64,000 bases of DNA from NCBI GenBank assembly GCA_035771175.1, contig CM069593.1, positions 40,051,741-40,115,740 on the forward strand, given 5' to 3'. Numbering within the stretch: the stretch's first letter is position 1; the number at the start of each line of letters is the position of its first letter. The notes under the pieces are model-generated. The model saw only the letters and a list, made by a program, of their open reading frames with translations. It was not told where the DNA came from and did no database searches. The DNA is from Paratinospora sagittata. Its lineage: Eukaryota; Streptophyta; Magnoliopsida; Ranunculales; Menispermaceae. Position numbers and translations under genes: made by a program. Shown here piece after piece: positions 1-11,795 of the stretch.

Positions 1-708
1 CATTTACAAAAGTGATTATGAAATGAATGCTTAATGCAGGTTTTAACAACAAGGCCTAGATAACACAATGACCTAACCCAAACCCATTTAGATTCAACAA
101 CAATTTGGATGAAGGGTAGTGTAGAGAAGGTCAAGCATCCCTGAACTACTAATCGTCCCTATCATGTATCAATTGCTCCTGTACTAGTGGTTTGGTTCAT
201 GCATGCTTGACTCACCAAATTTTGCCAACTCGCCTTTAAATCCTACCCAATGGACTTACTATGTCAACTGTTAATACACGAACACACTACTTGACTTCTC
301 ATCATTTGAATAAGGAGATGCTTGGTTAAATAGTTTACACACACACACATTAAAAATAAATAAAAAAATCATTCACTTATATTTGGTCATTGCAAATGTT
401 TAGACCCACATTGATTATGTGGAAGAATTGGTTAAATGCTTGTATTGGATATGTACAAACCAAATAATAGTCACGAGTATGCATATGTACTAATTCACCA
501 CATGAAATATAAGTTGGTATCATATTAGCATTAACGGCCAGACTTTTTTTTGGAGTAAAACGCCTTACTTGGGCTTAAGATTTAAGCCCACCTAATTTTA
601 TTTTCACATACATCTTACCTTCACTACCCAACTCTATTAATATATATATATCTGTAAATACATACACCCACTTCACATTTAAAAATATATTTTTGTCTAT
701 CTTCTCTT
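1..708. other. AT-rich intergenic DNA, no gene seen
   Basis: No open reading frame with family character and no RNA gene was recognised. A short CA repeat lies near 340-348. The last five bases (ctctt, 704-708) are the left target-site duplication of the retrotransposon that follows. Confidence 0.5.
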
Positions 709-1127
709 TGTTATAAAACTAACTAATGAAATTATAAATACAAATTAAATAAATCACAAACTTGATAAGGGGATGAAATTCATTTCATTTCTCATTATTT
801 TCTCCCATTTCTCATTTTTATGTTTTTGCAACTTCTTCATGATTCTCTTCCATATTTATAGGGAGAGAATACTTAAATAATATCACCAACCCACATGAGT
901 TATGTGGGTTGGCTTCCCACATGATTCATGTGGGTTGCTCTCTTACATGATTCATGTAGAAAAATATTTATACAAATAGTATACATATAAATACGTATAT
1001 CACTGAATACATATACAACTTGAATACACACATTATTTGGATACATACATCACTTGGGTATTATGCTTCTTTATACATATGTATAATACATGTATTTACT
1101 ATTTGGATATTCAACATATTTACAACA
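709..1127 (-). repeat. 3' LTR of the 709-7377 element
   Basis: This 419-bp LTR matches 6959-7377 closely, with scattered substitutions (for example aattataaa versus aattacaaa). It contains an internal block with repeated acatgatt/catgtgggttg words near 890-960. Terminal bases are tg...ca. Confidence 0.9.
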
Positions 1128-1137
1128 CTCTCCCTTT
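1128..1137 (-). promoter_or_regulatory. Polypurine tract
   Basis: On the minus strand AAAGGGAGAG abuts the TGTTG start of the 3' LTR, the usual place for the plus-strand primer of an LTR element. Confidence 0.65.
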
Positions 1138-3487
1138 GAATATCCATCATTGTAGAATATGCCTCGTTAAAACCTTACTAGAGAAAACCCAGTGGGAAAA
1201 GTCTAGTAAAGGAAAAAGAGTACAATATTCTATTGGAGCATGATATTGTTAGGACTGCTTCGTTATAAACCTTGTCAAGAAAACTTAGTGGGACAAAACC
1301 ATAGCAAAGGGAAAAAGAGTACAATACACTAAATAATAACTCTTTTTTAATTCTCCCCCTCAAGATGACATGGGAGAAGTCAGTTTTGTTTCTTTGCCTG
1401 GAATATCTTTGAGTTGATGCATCTCAATATTGTATATAATCTTCTTTGTAATTGACAAAACTTTGATAAATAAGTTGCTCGATCTTATATATCAGTCTTC
1501 TGTAACTCATGTGTGAAGAAGACCTTTGGTGAAATATATCTGGCTCTGTTGGCTTTAATATAAACTTTTCATTATTGTACAATACATGTTGCATTATCTT
1601 CTTATAACATTGTAAGAGAGCCTCTGATTTAAGATTATTCATGTGATCCATACACATTTTTTGACTTGCTTCAGGAGTCGCGATACTTTTCTAGATGATT
1701 TGAAGATGCAGCAACTATTGTCTGCTTCACAGATCTCCATGATATGGCAATATCACTATAAGTGTAATTGTGCTTGGGATCAAGCATGGTGGGGGTCTGA
1801 CAAATATTCAACATTTGCATATTCAACCAGCTTTATCTTTATCTCTCTTGAATAAGATAGACTTGTATCTCTTGCTTTCTTGGAGATAACATAATGTATG
1901 CTTAGCACCATTTTAATTTGGTGTAGAGTTATATCTTGCAAGCATGTTAACAGAGAGAAACTTTTTTGGTTTTGTATATATGAGCATATATTGCATCTAG
2001 GCATTGTACTTCAGGACCAGCTAGCTCCTTATTATTTAATGAAGGGGAATATCATCTTTATTTATTTTCCAATGATCTCACAATATTGGGGAGTCTAATG
2101 GATATACTTGTCCAGATGAAATTTCTTCAATAAACTTCTTAATATATTTGATAAATGGACAAGAATCCCACTTGGAAAATTTTTGATCTGCAGGCCGAGA
2201 CAAAAATTCAATTTTCTAAGCTCTTTCATCTCAAATTTCCCCTTGATAAATATATTCTAATAAACTCTTCAGAAGTCTTAACATATACAACAATGAAATG
2301 ATATGATATTTAGAATGCTCAGTTATATAATTATGAAAATGTATATGCATATTAATCAATATGAATATTAATGTAGTACGTACTTCAGGCTTTTCAGATC
2401 CTTTAGGGATCATCATTTTGAAGCTTCAAGTATAACTCATAAATCCTTCAGAAATATTTGATCTTGTTCTTTTTTACTTTTTCAATGTCGACATTCTTAT
2501 ATGATTTTGAATCCCATAATATCAAAAGTACACTTTAAAATATTATCAGGAGCAATATTCTTTTTATTCCATAGTTTTCAAATATGAATGGATTTAAATA
2601 TAAACAGATTGAAAATTTATTCTTCAATTCATATCTCTTCAAGAGATTCTCATACCTCTTCAGGGTGTGTTTATTTCTCAATCTATATCTCTTCAGAGAT
2701 ACTTGTATACCTTTTATGGTATATTTATTTGTCAATCCATTCTTATTTCGGAATGGTTATATGTTTTTCAATCATTTGCATATACCTTCCTCTTTTAGGA
2801 AGTTGTGTACTTTGAGTTGACCGGTTAACCACACTTCAAGTGTGTTATTTGTAAATTGTCCTTCAAGGACTAAAGATGAATATATCAGTTAATTGATTTG
2901 CAAATTCTTTTGCATGTGATTGATCATGTGAATTTATCATTCACTTTAACTTATCATTTGAACTTCTAGTTTACATTAGCTTATAACTTATGTTGTTTGT
3001 CAAGCAATTTTACATGTCATTCTTTTAACATTTTTCTTTTATCCCCCTAATAGTGGGAGGATTGCCGTACACTAGCTTGTATTGCATTCTAGCAATTTTG
3101 CGCACCATTCTTTTGGAATTTCTCCCCCTAATGGTGAGAAAATTGCTCTATATTGAGCAAAAATATTGATGATCACCGCAAATTTAGTTTGTATAGTAAG
3201 TCATTTCGCACAGTAATCATTGTCATTTACTTTGTACAACATACCATAATTGATATATTTTTAATGACTTGTGACACGTCGTTGTGTCACCAATATTATA
3301 TTTGTTGGTGACGGATTTTTCAAACAGAATATACACCAATTGTCATATCGGCATAATTTTCGTCATTGTTGATGTCATCAATCTTAATGTATTACATGTG
3401 CAACTGCACTTGTGTCTCTATAATTTCTTTATTTAAACTGAACGGTGAAAAAGTGCATCTCTAAGGTACGGTTTGTGAGAGACAAAG
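1138..3487. other. Decayed interior of the retrotransposon
   Basis: No intact ORF over 80 codons and no recognised domain. Between 2600 and 2830 there are repeated words such as atctcttcag and ttatttcg that look like a degenerate short-period repeat. The region immediately upstream of 3488 contains a tataatt stretch (about 3418) that could act as a TATA element for the antisense ORF. Confidence 0.4.
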
Positions 3488-4328
3488 ATGGATTCGTTAA
3501 CTAGCGCCAGGGGCAAAGATAAGACTAATTCTAATCTCAATACTGACATGCTTGCAACCACTACCTTATCAGGTTCTTTAGAGCAAGCTAAGATAGGGAA
3601 ATTGATTTAGCGACCTCCCAGAGCAAAACGTCCCCGTAGGGGTCCTAAAGTTAGTTCTTCCTCTGCTGCGCTCGGATCCTCTAGTAAGACCGATATAGTC
3701 AAATCTTTCAATAAGGAAGATGACATGAAATCTTCACCTGGTTTTACTATGCTAAACTGTGATGATCATATTATTGTCATTCGTGAACCTAAGGTGGAAA
3801 AATATTTTTCTCCGTCTCCTGAGGAACGCTTGCTTAAAGCTTTGTCCCAACTTTCCAATGTAATCATCATAGTTTTTACATTTTTTCCTTTTTTTTATCT
3901 AAGGTTTATTTATTTATATTTTTTTTCCTTTTCAGGGGACTTTTATATACCATGCCCTTTCCTTGGAATTACAAAATTTATCACAACCTAAGCAGAGGGT
4001 TATTTATCTTGAAAAAGAGGTAGAGACCTTAACCGAACAAGCTCATGGTAAGGACAATAAAATATCATTTATGAAATATTTGATGAAGTCTGTAATTGAG
4101 GAGAATGAGAGATTACAACAAGAGATTGTCATTCTTCAGCAGAAGACTAGTGATTTGCAGAGAGAGACTGCAGAATTACGGCAGGAGAACTCTGCGCTAC
4201 AACAAGAACGTATTGGTCTAGGAGATTCCTTTGACCATGTGTTGGAGGAGAACACAGAGCTCTGTGAGGAGCGAGATCAACTTTTGATCCAACTAGCTTC
4301 AAGTTCTGGGGGCAAGTCAGATCACTAG
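3488..4328 (+). CDS. Spliced coiled-coil ORF, antisense to its host retrotransposon
   Basis: I do not recognise this protein. Exon 1 runs 3488-3859 and exon 2 runs 3936-4328. The 76-bp intron starts GTAATC and ends in a T-rich tract plus TTTTCAG, and joining the exons keeps phase 0. The full frame is 254 codons with one in-frame TAG at 3608-3610 (codon 41). Starting at the Met at 3725 instead gives an uninterrupted 175-residue product. The N-terminal part is Ser/Lys/Arg-rich (PPRAKRPRRGPKV near codons 42-54). The middle has a conserved-looking acidic segment. The C-terminal 100 residues are Glu/Gln/Leu-rich with heptad spacing (LQQE, LQRETAEL, LRQEN), predicting a long coiled coil. It sits on the strand opposite to the LTR element. 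It may be an element-encoded accessory protein or a captured host gene fragment. Confidence that it is a real spliced frame is moderate. Confidence 0.5.
3860..3935 (+). other. Predicted intron of the antisense ORF
   Basis: GT at 3860-3861 and AG at 3934-3935 bound a 76-bp, very T-rich sequence. This is a normal size and composition for a plant intron. The reading frame is continuous across it. Confidence 0.55.
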
Positions 4329-5865
4329 AACTCAATGTATTCTTATTATTTATCAATAATATATTTATTTATGTTGATATGGATTTACATAATTGTGATT
4401 CACACTTAGTTACGACTATATACAACTGTTACGGGTAAATCAGACTCCCACAGTCCATGCCAAAAATTGTTGAATACATACTCTGAAAAATATTGCCTAG
4501 ATGCATAATATACTATGACCTTAATAATCGGGTTGCCGATCATGACCCAAACCACCATTAATGTGCTTATTTGTTGTTGTGTCCAACGTCATGCATATAT
4601 CTCATGAATTTCCATAAACAATCTTCCTCCTTCATCTATGATTCGTCACTCTACCCCATGATTATACATATTATCTATTAGAGTATTTAGTAAAGGATCG
4701 ATCATCATTAGATCCATTACTCTTCTGGCGAACACATCTTCTACATCTTTTAGATGTGATTGGTGGTCACCTTCCCTTCCTCAGGTATCAAATCCATTTT
4801 GTGCCATTGCCTACACAAACTTTCATCTTTTGCTTTGAGATGCAAAATGATGAGGGCTAAAGTTGGTTATAAAGTTATTAACTTAATGTACTATTTGTAA
4901 TTGAATGATTAGAGTTTTCCTAATTGTCGGTCATTTGTCGGCAGCTTTCAATTTCATTGGATAGTCATTCCAATAATTGAAGTTTCAATACTGTTACGAA
5001 TATACTTAATATTGTGATCATCTAACTTTATACTAATACTTTTCTAAAAGTATCTCAAAAATTTGCGCAATTATATGATATTTCAATTAGTCATAAGGTA
5101 GGCATATAAACAAATGAAACTTGGCTAAATGATGTCATTATTTAAAGTATCATTGAGTTCTCAGAGACTTGGCAAGTTGTGTCAAAATATAAATATATTG
5201 TGTCAAAGAACTTTCAGTTCTTGATCGCAATTTTCTTTTAATTGACCTCATAATTTCATAATAAACCAAAAATTCAAGTAATAAGTCTTTCTAAATATTT
5301 CCAAGCAATATAAACATATTATTTGAATATATGATATCTATCATTTTAGATATCTTTAAAATCAACCAAGATCTTCTGGATCTGATATATTATTTGTTTC
5401 ATTTGACAACATAATATTCACTCTTCTGGAGCCATGAATATATTTTTTTTAATTTAATCACTTTTTCTTTATTGAGGCATGATAGATTAATCACATGTTT
5501 GATATACAACATGTACATCACAAATTCTTTTCATTCCACACCTAAAGCAAACACATAGATAAACATTTATCTTGTGCTACGATAGGATTACTCCACTTCT
5601 GGTGCAACGAAATATATTTATTTTAAATATATGGTTATAACTATATTCCAAATTGTAACCATCATGGTTCTCATAATAATTTTAATTATGGCCTTTGCCA
5701 TATTCATTTTCTCATCCATAATCATGGTCGTTGTTACAGGTCATATTCATGATCATTAAAGTAACATTCACTTCGGGGAATAATATAAAATTTAAGTGGA
5801 TGAGCATAATATTTTTCATCGCAAATTTTCTTAATAAGATTTTATCACAAGTTTTCTTGAGAAGA
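4329..5865. other. Decayed retrotransposon interior
   Basis: No usable ORF. Around 5640-5760 the minus strand is rich in Tyr/Asn/Gly/His-type codons (runs of tat, aat, cat, ggt complements), which may be the remnant of a gag nucleocapsid region. No Cys-His knuckle could be read. Confidence 0.35.
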
Positions 5866-6043
5866 TTTTAACAGTCTTTGTATAGCTACTTCAAGAGCAC
5901 ATGCAAGACAATTTATCTTCTAAGGTTTTAACAGTCTTTGTATTGCTACTTCAAGAGCACATGCAAGACAATTTATCTTCTAAGGTTTTAACAGTCTTTG
6001 TATTGCTACTTCAAGAGCACATGCAAGACAATTTATCTTCTAA
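5866..6043. repeat. 60-bp tandem repeat, three copies
   Basis: A 60-base unit beginning ttttaacagtctttgta and containing cttcaagagcacatgcaaga occurs three times with an exact 60-base period. Copies 2 and 3 are identical and copy 1 differs by a few bases. Because 60 is divisible by three, the repeat leaves a frame open (5901-6125), but that frame shows no family similarity. Confidence 0.92.
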
Positions 6044-6944
6044 AATATGTTTTCTTCAAATATATAATTTATCTCATAAAACTTTAACATTGCAACATTA
6101 TGTACAATTAGTCATTTGGTCATAATGAACTTTAGGTTCATATGATTGTAATATTGCAACTCCTGGTGCAATTAATTGTGATGAACCTTTAAATAAAAGG
6201 TTATGAGTTTTTGTCATGAGATGTCCATAAACTTTAGGTTAGGTCTTCTTGTCCATAGCTTAAAATGTTAAATCTTCAAAAGTAATTAAATAATTGAAAT
6301 AACTAATTAATCATAAATAATTATTCAACAATAAAAGGAAATGTAAAAGAAAAGTTAGTATAATAATGAATCATAATAAAAGAAAAAGTTAGTGTTAGTG
6401 TCAATGTTAGTATAATAATGCATCACAATAAAATAAAATATTAGTATTAATGTTAATGTTAGTAATATATCATAATAAAATAAAATATTAGTGTTAATGC
6501 ATTATATTAGCTTCAAGCTAATTTACAAATCCACAAATATGTGGATCCCGTGGACAAAATTCATGTGATTTCACATGAAAATTTATAATGATGTTAAAGT
6601 ATATAAATTATATGTTACGTTAGATGTTAGAGAAATAAATAAGTAAATGAAATTATAACATAACTTCTGGTTATGAAAAATATAGCTCTTAGCTAGAAAA
6701 TTATTTCTTAATATATAGTTTCAAGCTATAAATTTTTCTACATAACTTCAGTTATGTAAACAAAATATCAATGTAGCTTCATGCTATATGAATTTCTCTA
6801 CATAGCTTGAGGCTATGGAATCAAAATCAAAATAAAAAATGCGGTGTAACTGAAAATCCTTTAAATAAATGAGCATGATAAAAATTCATGAAATTTTATC
6901 TCAATATACATTTCATGATTGAACTCCTTGATTGGGTAGAGCCT
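6044..6944. other. AT-rich leader region of the element, no gene
   Basis: Low-complexity sequence with a recurring gttagtataataatg/aataaaatattagt motif at 6355-6500 and short repeats built on agctt/aagct near 6500-6810. This is the untranslated region between the primer site and gag in element orientation. Confidence 0.4.
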
Positions 6945-6958
6945 TCGTGCTGATAACG
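6945..6958 (-). promoter_or_regulatory. Primer-binding site of the LTR element
   Basis: On the minus strand CGTTATCAGCACG directly follows the LTR end. Its position and TATCA core fit a tRNA primer site. The exact primer tRNA was not verified. Confidence 0.6.
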
Positions 6959-7377
6959 TGTTATAAAACTAACTAATGAAATTACAAATACAAATTAAAT
7001 AAATCACAAACTTGATAAGGGAATGAAATTCATTTTATTTCTCATCATTTTCTCTCATTTCTCATTTTCATTTTTTTGCAACTTCTTCATGATTCTCTCT
7101 CATATTTATAAGGAAAGAATACCTAAATAATACCACCAACCCACATGAGTCGTGTGGGTTGGCTTCCCACATGATTCATGTGGGTTGCTCTCCCACATGA
7201 GTCGTGTAGGAGAGTATTTATACAAACAGTATATGTATAAATATGTATATCACTGGGTACATGTATAACTTGAATACATACATTATTTGGATACATACAT
7301 CACTTGGATATTATGTTTCTTGATACATGCGTATAATACATGTATTTACTATTTAGATATTCAACATATTTACAACA
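6959..7377 (-). repeat. 5' LTR of the 709-7377 element
   Basis: Partner of 709-1127, same length, tg...ca ends, followed by the right target-site duplication ctctt (7378-7382). Confidence 0.9.
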
Positions 7378-7382
7378 CTCTT

Positions 7383-7749
7383 GTACTTTTTGTATACATT
7401 CTTTTGGTGCATATAAGTGAATAATCTTCTAGAAAACACTATTCTAACTACAAAAAATTACAACTATTATCTAACTACATATATATAGCCATTAGATCAT
7501 TTAATACACACATTGAGATGTGTCAAACACTAATATGTAATACACATGTAGTTACAATATTTTCTGTTAGAATAACAATATTGTCCTAATCTTTTATAGT
7601 ATTTCAAAGGGTAAAGGTGTCATATGAGAAATAGTGGTATAAGGGCACCTAACTAGTGTTAGGAACGAGAAGTCAATTTGTTAGTTTGTTATGTTTATTA
7701 AGAGGTATGTACAATTGTTAAATTCTCTTATTAGAGTCAAGGGCACAAC
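7383..7749. other. Intergenic or retrotransposon leader
   Basis: No gene recognised. It probably includes the leader or LTR remains of the decayed copia element whose gag begins near 7750. Confidence 0.3.
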
Positions 7750-9945
7750 GTTAAGGATAACGAGAAGTTTACAAGAAATAGCCAAGGAAATCAAAATCTT
7801 TCTCCAAACAATTTCTTCCCTACAATGGCAATGGAAAGTTTAGAAAAGGTTCTCCATGTAATCACGGTGGCTTTAATGGAGGCTTTGGAGGTAGAAATTT
7901 TGGTGGTGATAATGCAATAACAGAGGTCGAGGTCAAGGCAACAAATGAAATTGGAATCAAAACAAACCTCAATGCCAACAATGTGGGAAGCTTGGCCATA
8001 TAGTGTTCCAATGTTATTACAGATTTGATCAATCATTTCAAGGTCCTTTGAATTTTAAAGGATCCAACTCTACCAACAACAATTTTTTCCCTCATACTCC
8101 AATGTCAACTTTGCTTGCAACTTCAATCCATTTATGATTCTTTCTGGTATCCAAAGTTTTAGAGCAATGAAACAAGTTACACTTGATGCAACAAATCTTG
8201 TGACAAAATCTGAGTTTACAAGATAAGATCAAATACTCCTGGGAAATGGATCAAGTTTGCAAATTAAACACATTGGGCATTCTTCTTTTTCTACACCTAA
8301 AAAATCATCCAAAACACTTTCTCTTAATCATCTTTTGCGTGTTCCATCTATTGTTAAGTGTCTCAAAGTTTGGAAAAGATAACCAAGTTTTTTTTCGAAT
8401 TTCATCCTACTAACTGTTTTGTCAAAGATCAAGTTTCCCTGCAAGTTCTCATGGAACGGAGAATTGAAAATGATTTTTATGTCATTGATGAACTTTCCTT
8501 CAAGTTCCCATCATTTCCACAATATTGCATCTCAATGCTTAATGCTCAAGTGCTTCCATCCACTGCAACAATGTCTCCAACGTCCTTTTGTAATGTTTTC
8601 TTTAGTTCAAATTCTTATAATAAATCTTCTAGTTCATATACACTGTCCAAATCAATTTCTACGGCTGGTTTTGAACTTTGGCATAGTAGGTTGGGTCACC
8701 CCTCTAAAAAGGTTGCAAAATCTATGTTGCCTTCTTGTAATCTACCAATATCCAATATTTTTGAGGTCAGCGAGTATCGGGGACTTACATCCCCTTAATC
8801 CCTATGAAGTATGACCACAAACACTCAAGGACGTCGTTAGCCAAAAAGTGGCGGGAGGTGTTTCGAACTCAAGACCTCCAGAGTAGGTGCGCTTGCACCC
8901 AACCACTGAACCAATCCACTATTGGTTGTAATCTACCAATATCCAATAAGATGACTTCTTTTACTTGTTTAGCTTGTTGTCTTGGAAAAATGCATAAACT
9001 TCTTTTTGATTCATTTGAAATTGAATATACACAACCACTTCAATTAGTGCACTCAAATTTATGGGGTCCCTACCCATATGTTCTTCTAGTGGCTATAGGT
9101 ATTATATTCATTTTGTTAATTTCTTTTACTAGATTCACTTGGATTTATCTTCTTAAAAACAAATACAATGCTTTCCAAACTTCCATAAATTTTAAAGCTC
9201 ATGTTGATTGCAACTAGGCCATAAAATAAAAGCTATCTAGTAGGGAGAAGAATATAGGTTGTTTTTTACAAATTTTATAAATACCAATGGAATTGTTCAT
9301 CGAAACTTTTGCTCACATAGTCACGAACAAAATGACCCAGCAGAATAAAAGCATAGGCATATTGTTGAGCATGGCCTTGCTCTTTTTGCAAAACCTTCCA
9401 TGCCTTTCAAGTATTGGGATAAAGCTTTTAGGACAACAATATATCGTTCCAATCATCTTCCAACAACAGTTTTATACAACAAAACTCCTTTAGAAATTTT
9501 GTTCAACACCAAACCTTTATACACTTCCACTCAAAGTTTTTGGAGGTTTGTGCTTCCTTAATCTTAGACCATATAATCGCAACAAATTTCAATTTAGATC
9601 AGTTGAGTATACTTTTGTTGGCTACAGTCTAAATCACAACGGATATAGGTGCTTAGATGTTATTTTTCACGAGTCTTCAATTTCATTTGCTAAACATAGT
9701 ATGTTCAACTCAAATGCCTTGCTCATGTCTTATTCTTCTATGCATTCTCCTATTATTAAACCACCTATCTTACAACCTCTCAATCGTTATTTCCTTTAAC
9801 TAGCTCCTCCTCTCAATCTTCTTGTTTTCCTACATATAATTCTCACGAAAATGCTCATGTTGTTTTTGATTTGCAACCTAATTAATTCATATTAATTCTA
9901 TTTTAGTTCCTACTATTCTAATGATTTTATAAGGTCTATGCCTAA
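7750..9945 (+). pseudogene. Ty1/copia polyprotein remnant, gag to integrase
   Basis: This is the 5' half of a decayed copia gag-pol. Reading across frames from left to right: a Gly/Asn-rich nucleocapsid with the zinc knuckle CQQCGKLGHIVFQC (about 7970-8015), a protease region, the pre-integrase segment with the LWHSRLGHPS motif (8679-8715), and the integrase core (about 8975-9250 and 9290-9660). Frames change repeatedly and stops occur throughout. The first catalytic Asp of the integrase is Asn (HSNLWG where HSDLWG is usual). A SINE interrupts the pre-integrase domain at 8758-8925. The downstream reverse transcriptase part lies at 14948-15760, separated by a nested solo LTR. Non-functional. 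Confidence 0.85.
8758..8925 (-). mobile_element. tRNA-derived SINE with 23-bp target duplication
   Basis: A 168-bp insert lies between two identical 23-bp direct repeats (8735-8757 and 8926-8948) and splits the copia pre-integrase coding region. On the minus strand it has a pol III box A-like TGGTTCAGTGGTTGGG (8898-8913) and a box B-like sequence around GAGTTCGAAAC (8860-8875). It ends in a short A run next to the left duplication. This is the classical SINE layout. Confidence 0.9.
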
Positions 9946-9956
9946 TGTTGGACCAC

Positions 9957-10150
9957 GAGCTCGGCATGATGAATTGGATGGTCATGAGCTCAACATAATG
10001 AGGTGGGCGATCACAAGATGAGCTAATCTGGTCATGAGATCGGCAAGATGAGCTGGGTAGCCACAGGATGAGCTGATGACCATGAGCTCAACATGATGAG
10101 TTGGATGATCATGAGCTTGACATGATGAGTTGGTTGATTGCGAGCTAACA
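9957..10150. repeat. Degenerate minisatellite, ~30-bp unit
   Basis: Recurring words gagctc(g/a)(g/a)cat(g/a)atga, ttggatgatcatgagc and agatgagct occur about six times at roughly 30-bp spacing inside the left end of the solo LTR. Confidence 0.75.
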
Positions 10151-10525
10151 AGGATAACTTACCTAGGATTTGGAAAAAAAAAATAGTTGCTCGATGTACC
10201 GAGCTACTAGTAAGGAACAAACCCCAACCTGACGCAAGAGTATTTGAACAAGATGTCAACTCGGCTGGGATGACCTAAAACTATCACACCCCAATTTCCA
10301 TCACTTAAATTTCCCAGTAAAAATAATAACAGATAAGTGTTTTTAAATTTTATAGAGGAAGATAACCGAAAGTCGAGGCGTGAGTGACATCCATTTACCT
10401 TAACCCATATCCATTATACAGATAGTAAAATTTTCTAAGAAAAATACGTGGTATATTCCAAACTATATCATCGGTTAAGATAAATGAATACCCTTTCAAT
10501 TTTCATGCCAAAGACAATATATTTT

Positions 10526-11795
10526 GGGAGCTGCTAAAATCACCCACCCTTTACTTTCTGTTCACCCACCTACATTCCACCTTCACCCACCCACAATTCC
10601 AATTTTTCCCCTCCTATTTTTCCCTTATTCTCCATCGCCTCTCTTTCTCTCTTTTCCTTTCCTCTCATTTATTCTCCTTTCAATCTTGATTTCTTGCAAG
10701 TTTTCAAGCATTCAATAAGTTAGAACAACATTAAAAGGCTCTTTAGCAACAAAGAAACCAGATCGAACGGTAAAATCGGGAGATTTCGTGTTCTACTCAA
10801 ATTATTGTTGGAGAAATTCAATAAACAAAACTTGATTGTTATAAGTTCTAAGTTGGATTTTTTTTTTTGTGTTATTTGTTCATTTCTACCTGTTTACGTG
10901 AAGAAATCACCAAAAAACCAAACAAAATGGGCGGCGAATGGGTTTCAAAACCCATTCCCCGTCGACTGAAACGACTTGTCTGGCCAGCCAGGGCTGGACA
11001 AGTCGCTTCTCGAACAATGTTCTTCCTGAACTGCCAACATGGCCGGACTGGCTATTTTTTATTTTTTTTCAATTTTTCAATTTTTTTTTGTAAGTTTCTT
11101 GTTATTATTATTTTATTATTTACACTATTTATTATTATTATTTACATGTTAGTATCATGTTAGGTAAAAAAAAAAAAAAATAACAACAAACAAGAAACAA
11201 AAAAAAAGTTAAAAAAATTGAAAACAAAAAAAAAATAGCTTGTCTGGCCATGTTGGCTGGACAGGAAGAAAACTGTTCGGCCAGCTTGGCCGAATAGAAA
11301 AGACATTGTTTGGCCATGTTGGCCGAACAGAAGCGACCTCTAGCCGGACAAGTCATTTTGGCCGGCGGGGAATGGGTTTCGAAACCCATTTCTTTGGTTT
11401 TTTGGCGATTTCTTCACATAAACAAGTAGAAATGAACAAATAACACAAAAAAAATTCTAACTTAGAACTTATAAAAATAAAGTTTTGTTTATTGAATCTT
11501 TCTCCAACAATGATTTGAATAGAACACGAAATCTCCCTATTTTACTACTAAATCTGGTTTCTCTGTTGATAAGGAGTATTTTAATGTTATTCTAACTTAT
11601 TGAATGCTTGAAAACTTGCAAGAAATCAAGATTGAAAGGAAAAGAAACAAGAGGAAAGGAAATGAGAGGAAGAGAGGCGTTGAAGAATGAGGGAAAAATA
11701 AGAGGGGCAAAATTGAAATTGTGGGTGGGTGAAGGTGGGTTAAGAGAGTAGGTAGGTGGACAAAGAGTAAAGAGTGAGTGATTTTAGTAGCTCCT
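10526..11795. mobile_element. Foldback (long terminal inverted repeat) DNA transposon, non-autonomous
   Basis: Nearly the whole 1270 bp is one imperfect palindrome. The left arm (10526 to about 11055) is repeated as reverse complement in the right arm (about 11235 to 11795), separated by an AT-rich spacer. Termini read GGGAGCTGCTAAAATCAC on the left and, in reverse complement, AGGAGCTACTAAAATCAC on the right. An exact 8-bp duplication tatatttt flanks it (10518-10525 and 11796-11803). No transposase ORF is present; the apparent ORFs at 10867-11163 and 11138-11389 are the two arms. An 8-bp duplication suggests a hAT-type mobiliser, but the superfamily is not proven. Confidence 0.9.

Larger units (their letters stand above)
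709..7377 (-). mobile_element. Complete LTR retrotransposon, probably non-autonomous copia-like
   Basis: Two 419-bp direct repeats (709-1127 and 6959-7377) begin tgttataaaact and end tttacaaca. They are flanked by identical 5-bp duplications, ctctt at 704-708 and 7378-7382. Orientation is minus: the sequence next to the right LTR (6945-6958) reads CGTTATCAGCACG on the minus strand, as a tRNA primer site would, and the left LTR is preceded on the minus strand by a purine run (AAAGGGAGAG). The 5.8-kb interior is AT-rich and broken in all frames. I could not find reverse transcriptase, integrase or RNase H motifs, so it is either very decayed or non-autonomous. Text near 1160-1360 resembles the non-coding stretch often seen close to the 3' LTR of plant copia elements. 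The only long coding pattern inside is on the opposite strand (3488-4328). Confidence 0.88.

Noticed and set aside
5866..6043. CRISPR-like array
   Set aside because: The 60-bp units are contiguous with no unique spacers, in a plant retrotransposon.
10867..11389. ORFs of 98, 83 and 67 codons
   Set aside because: They are the two arms of the foldback element read on opposite strands, with low-complexity runs and no family features.
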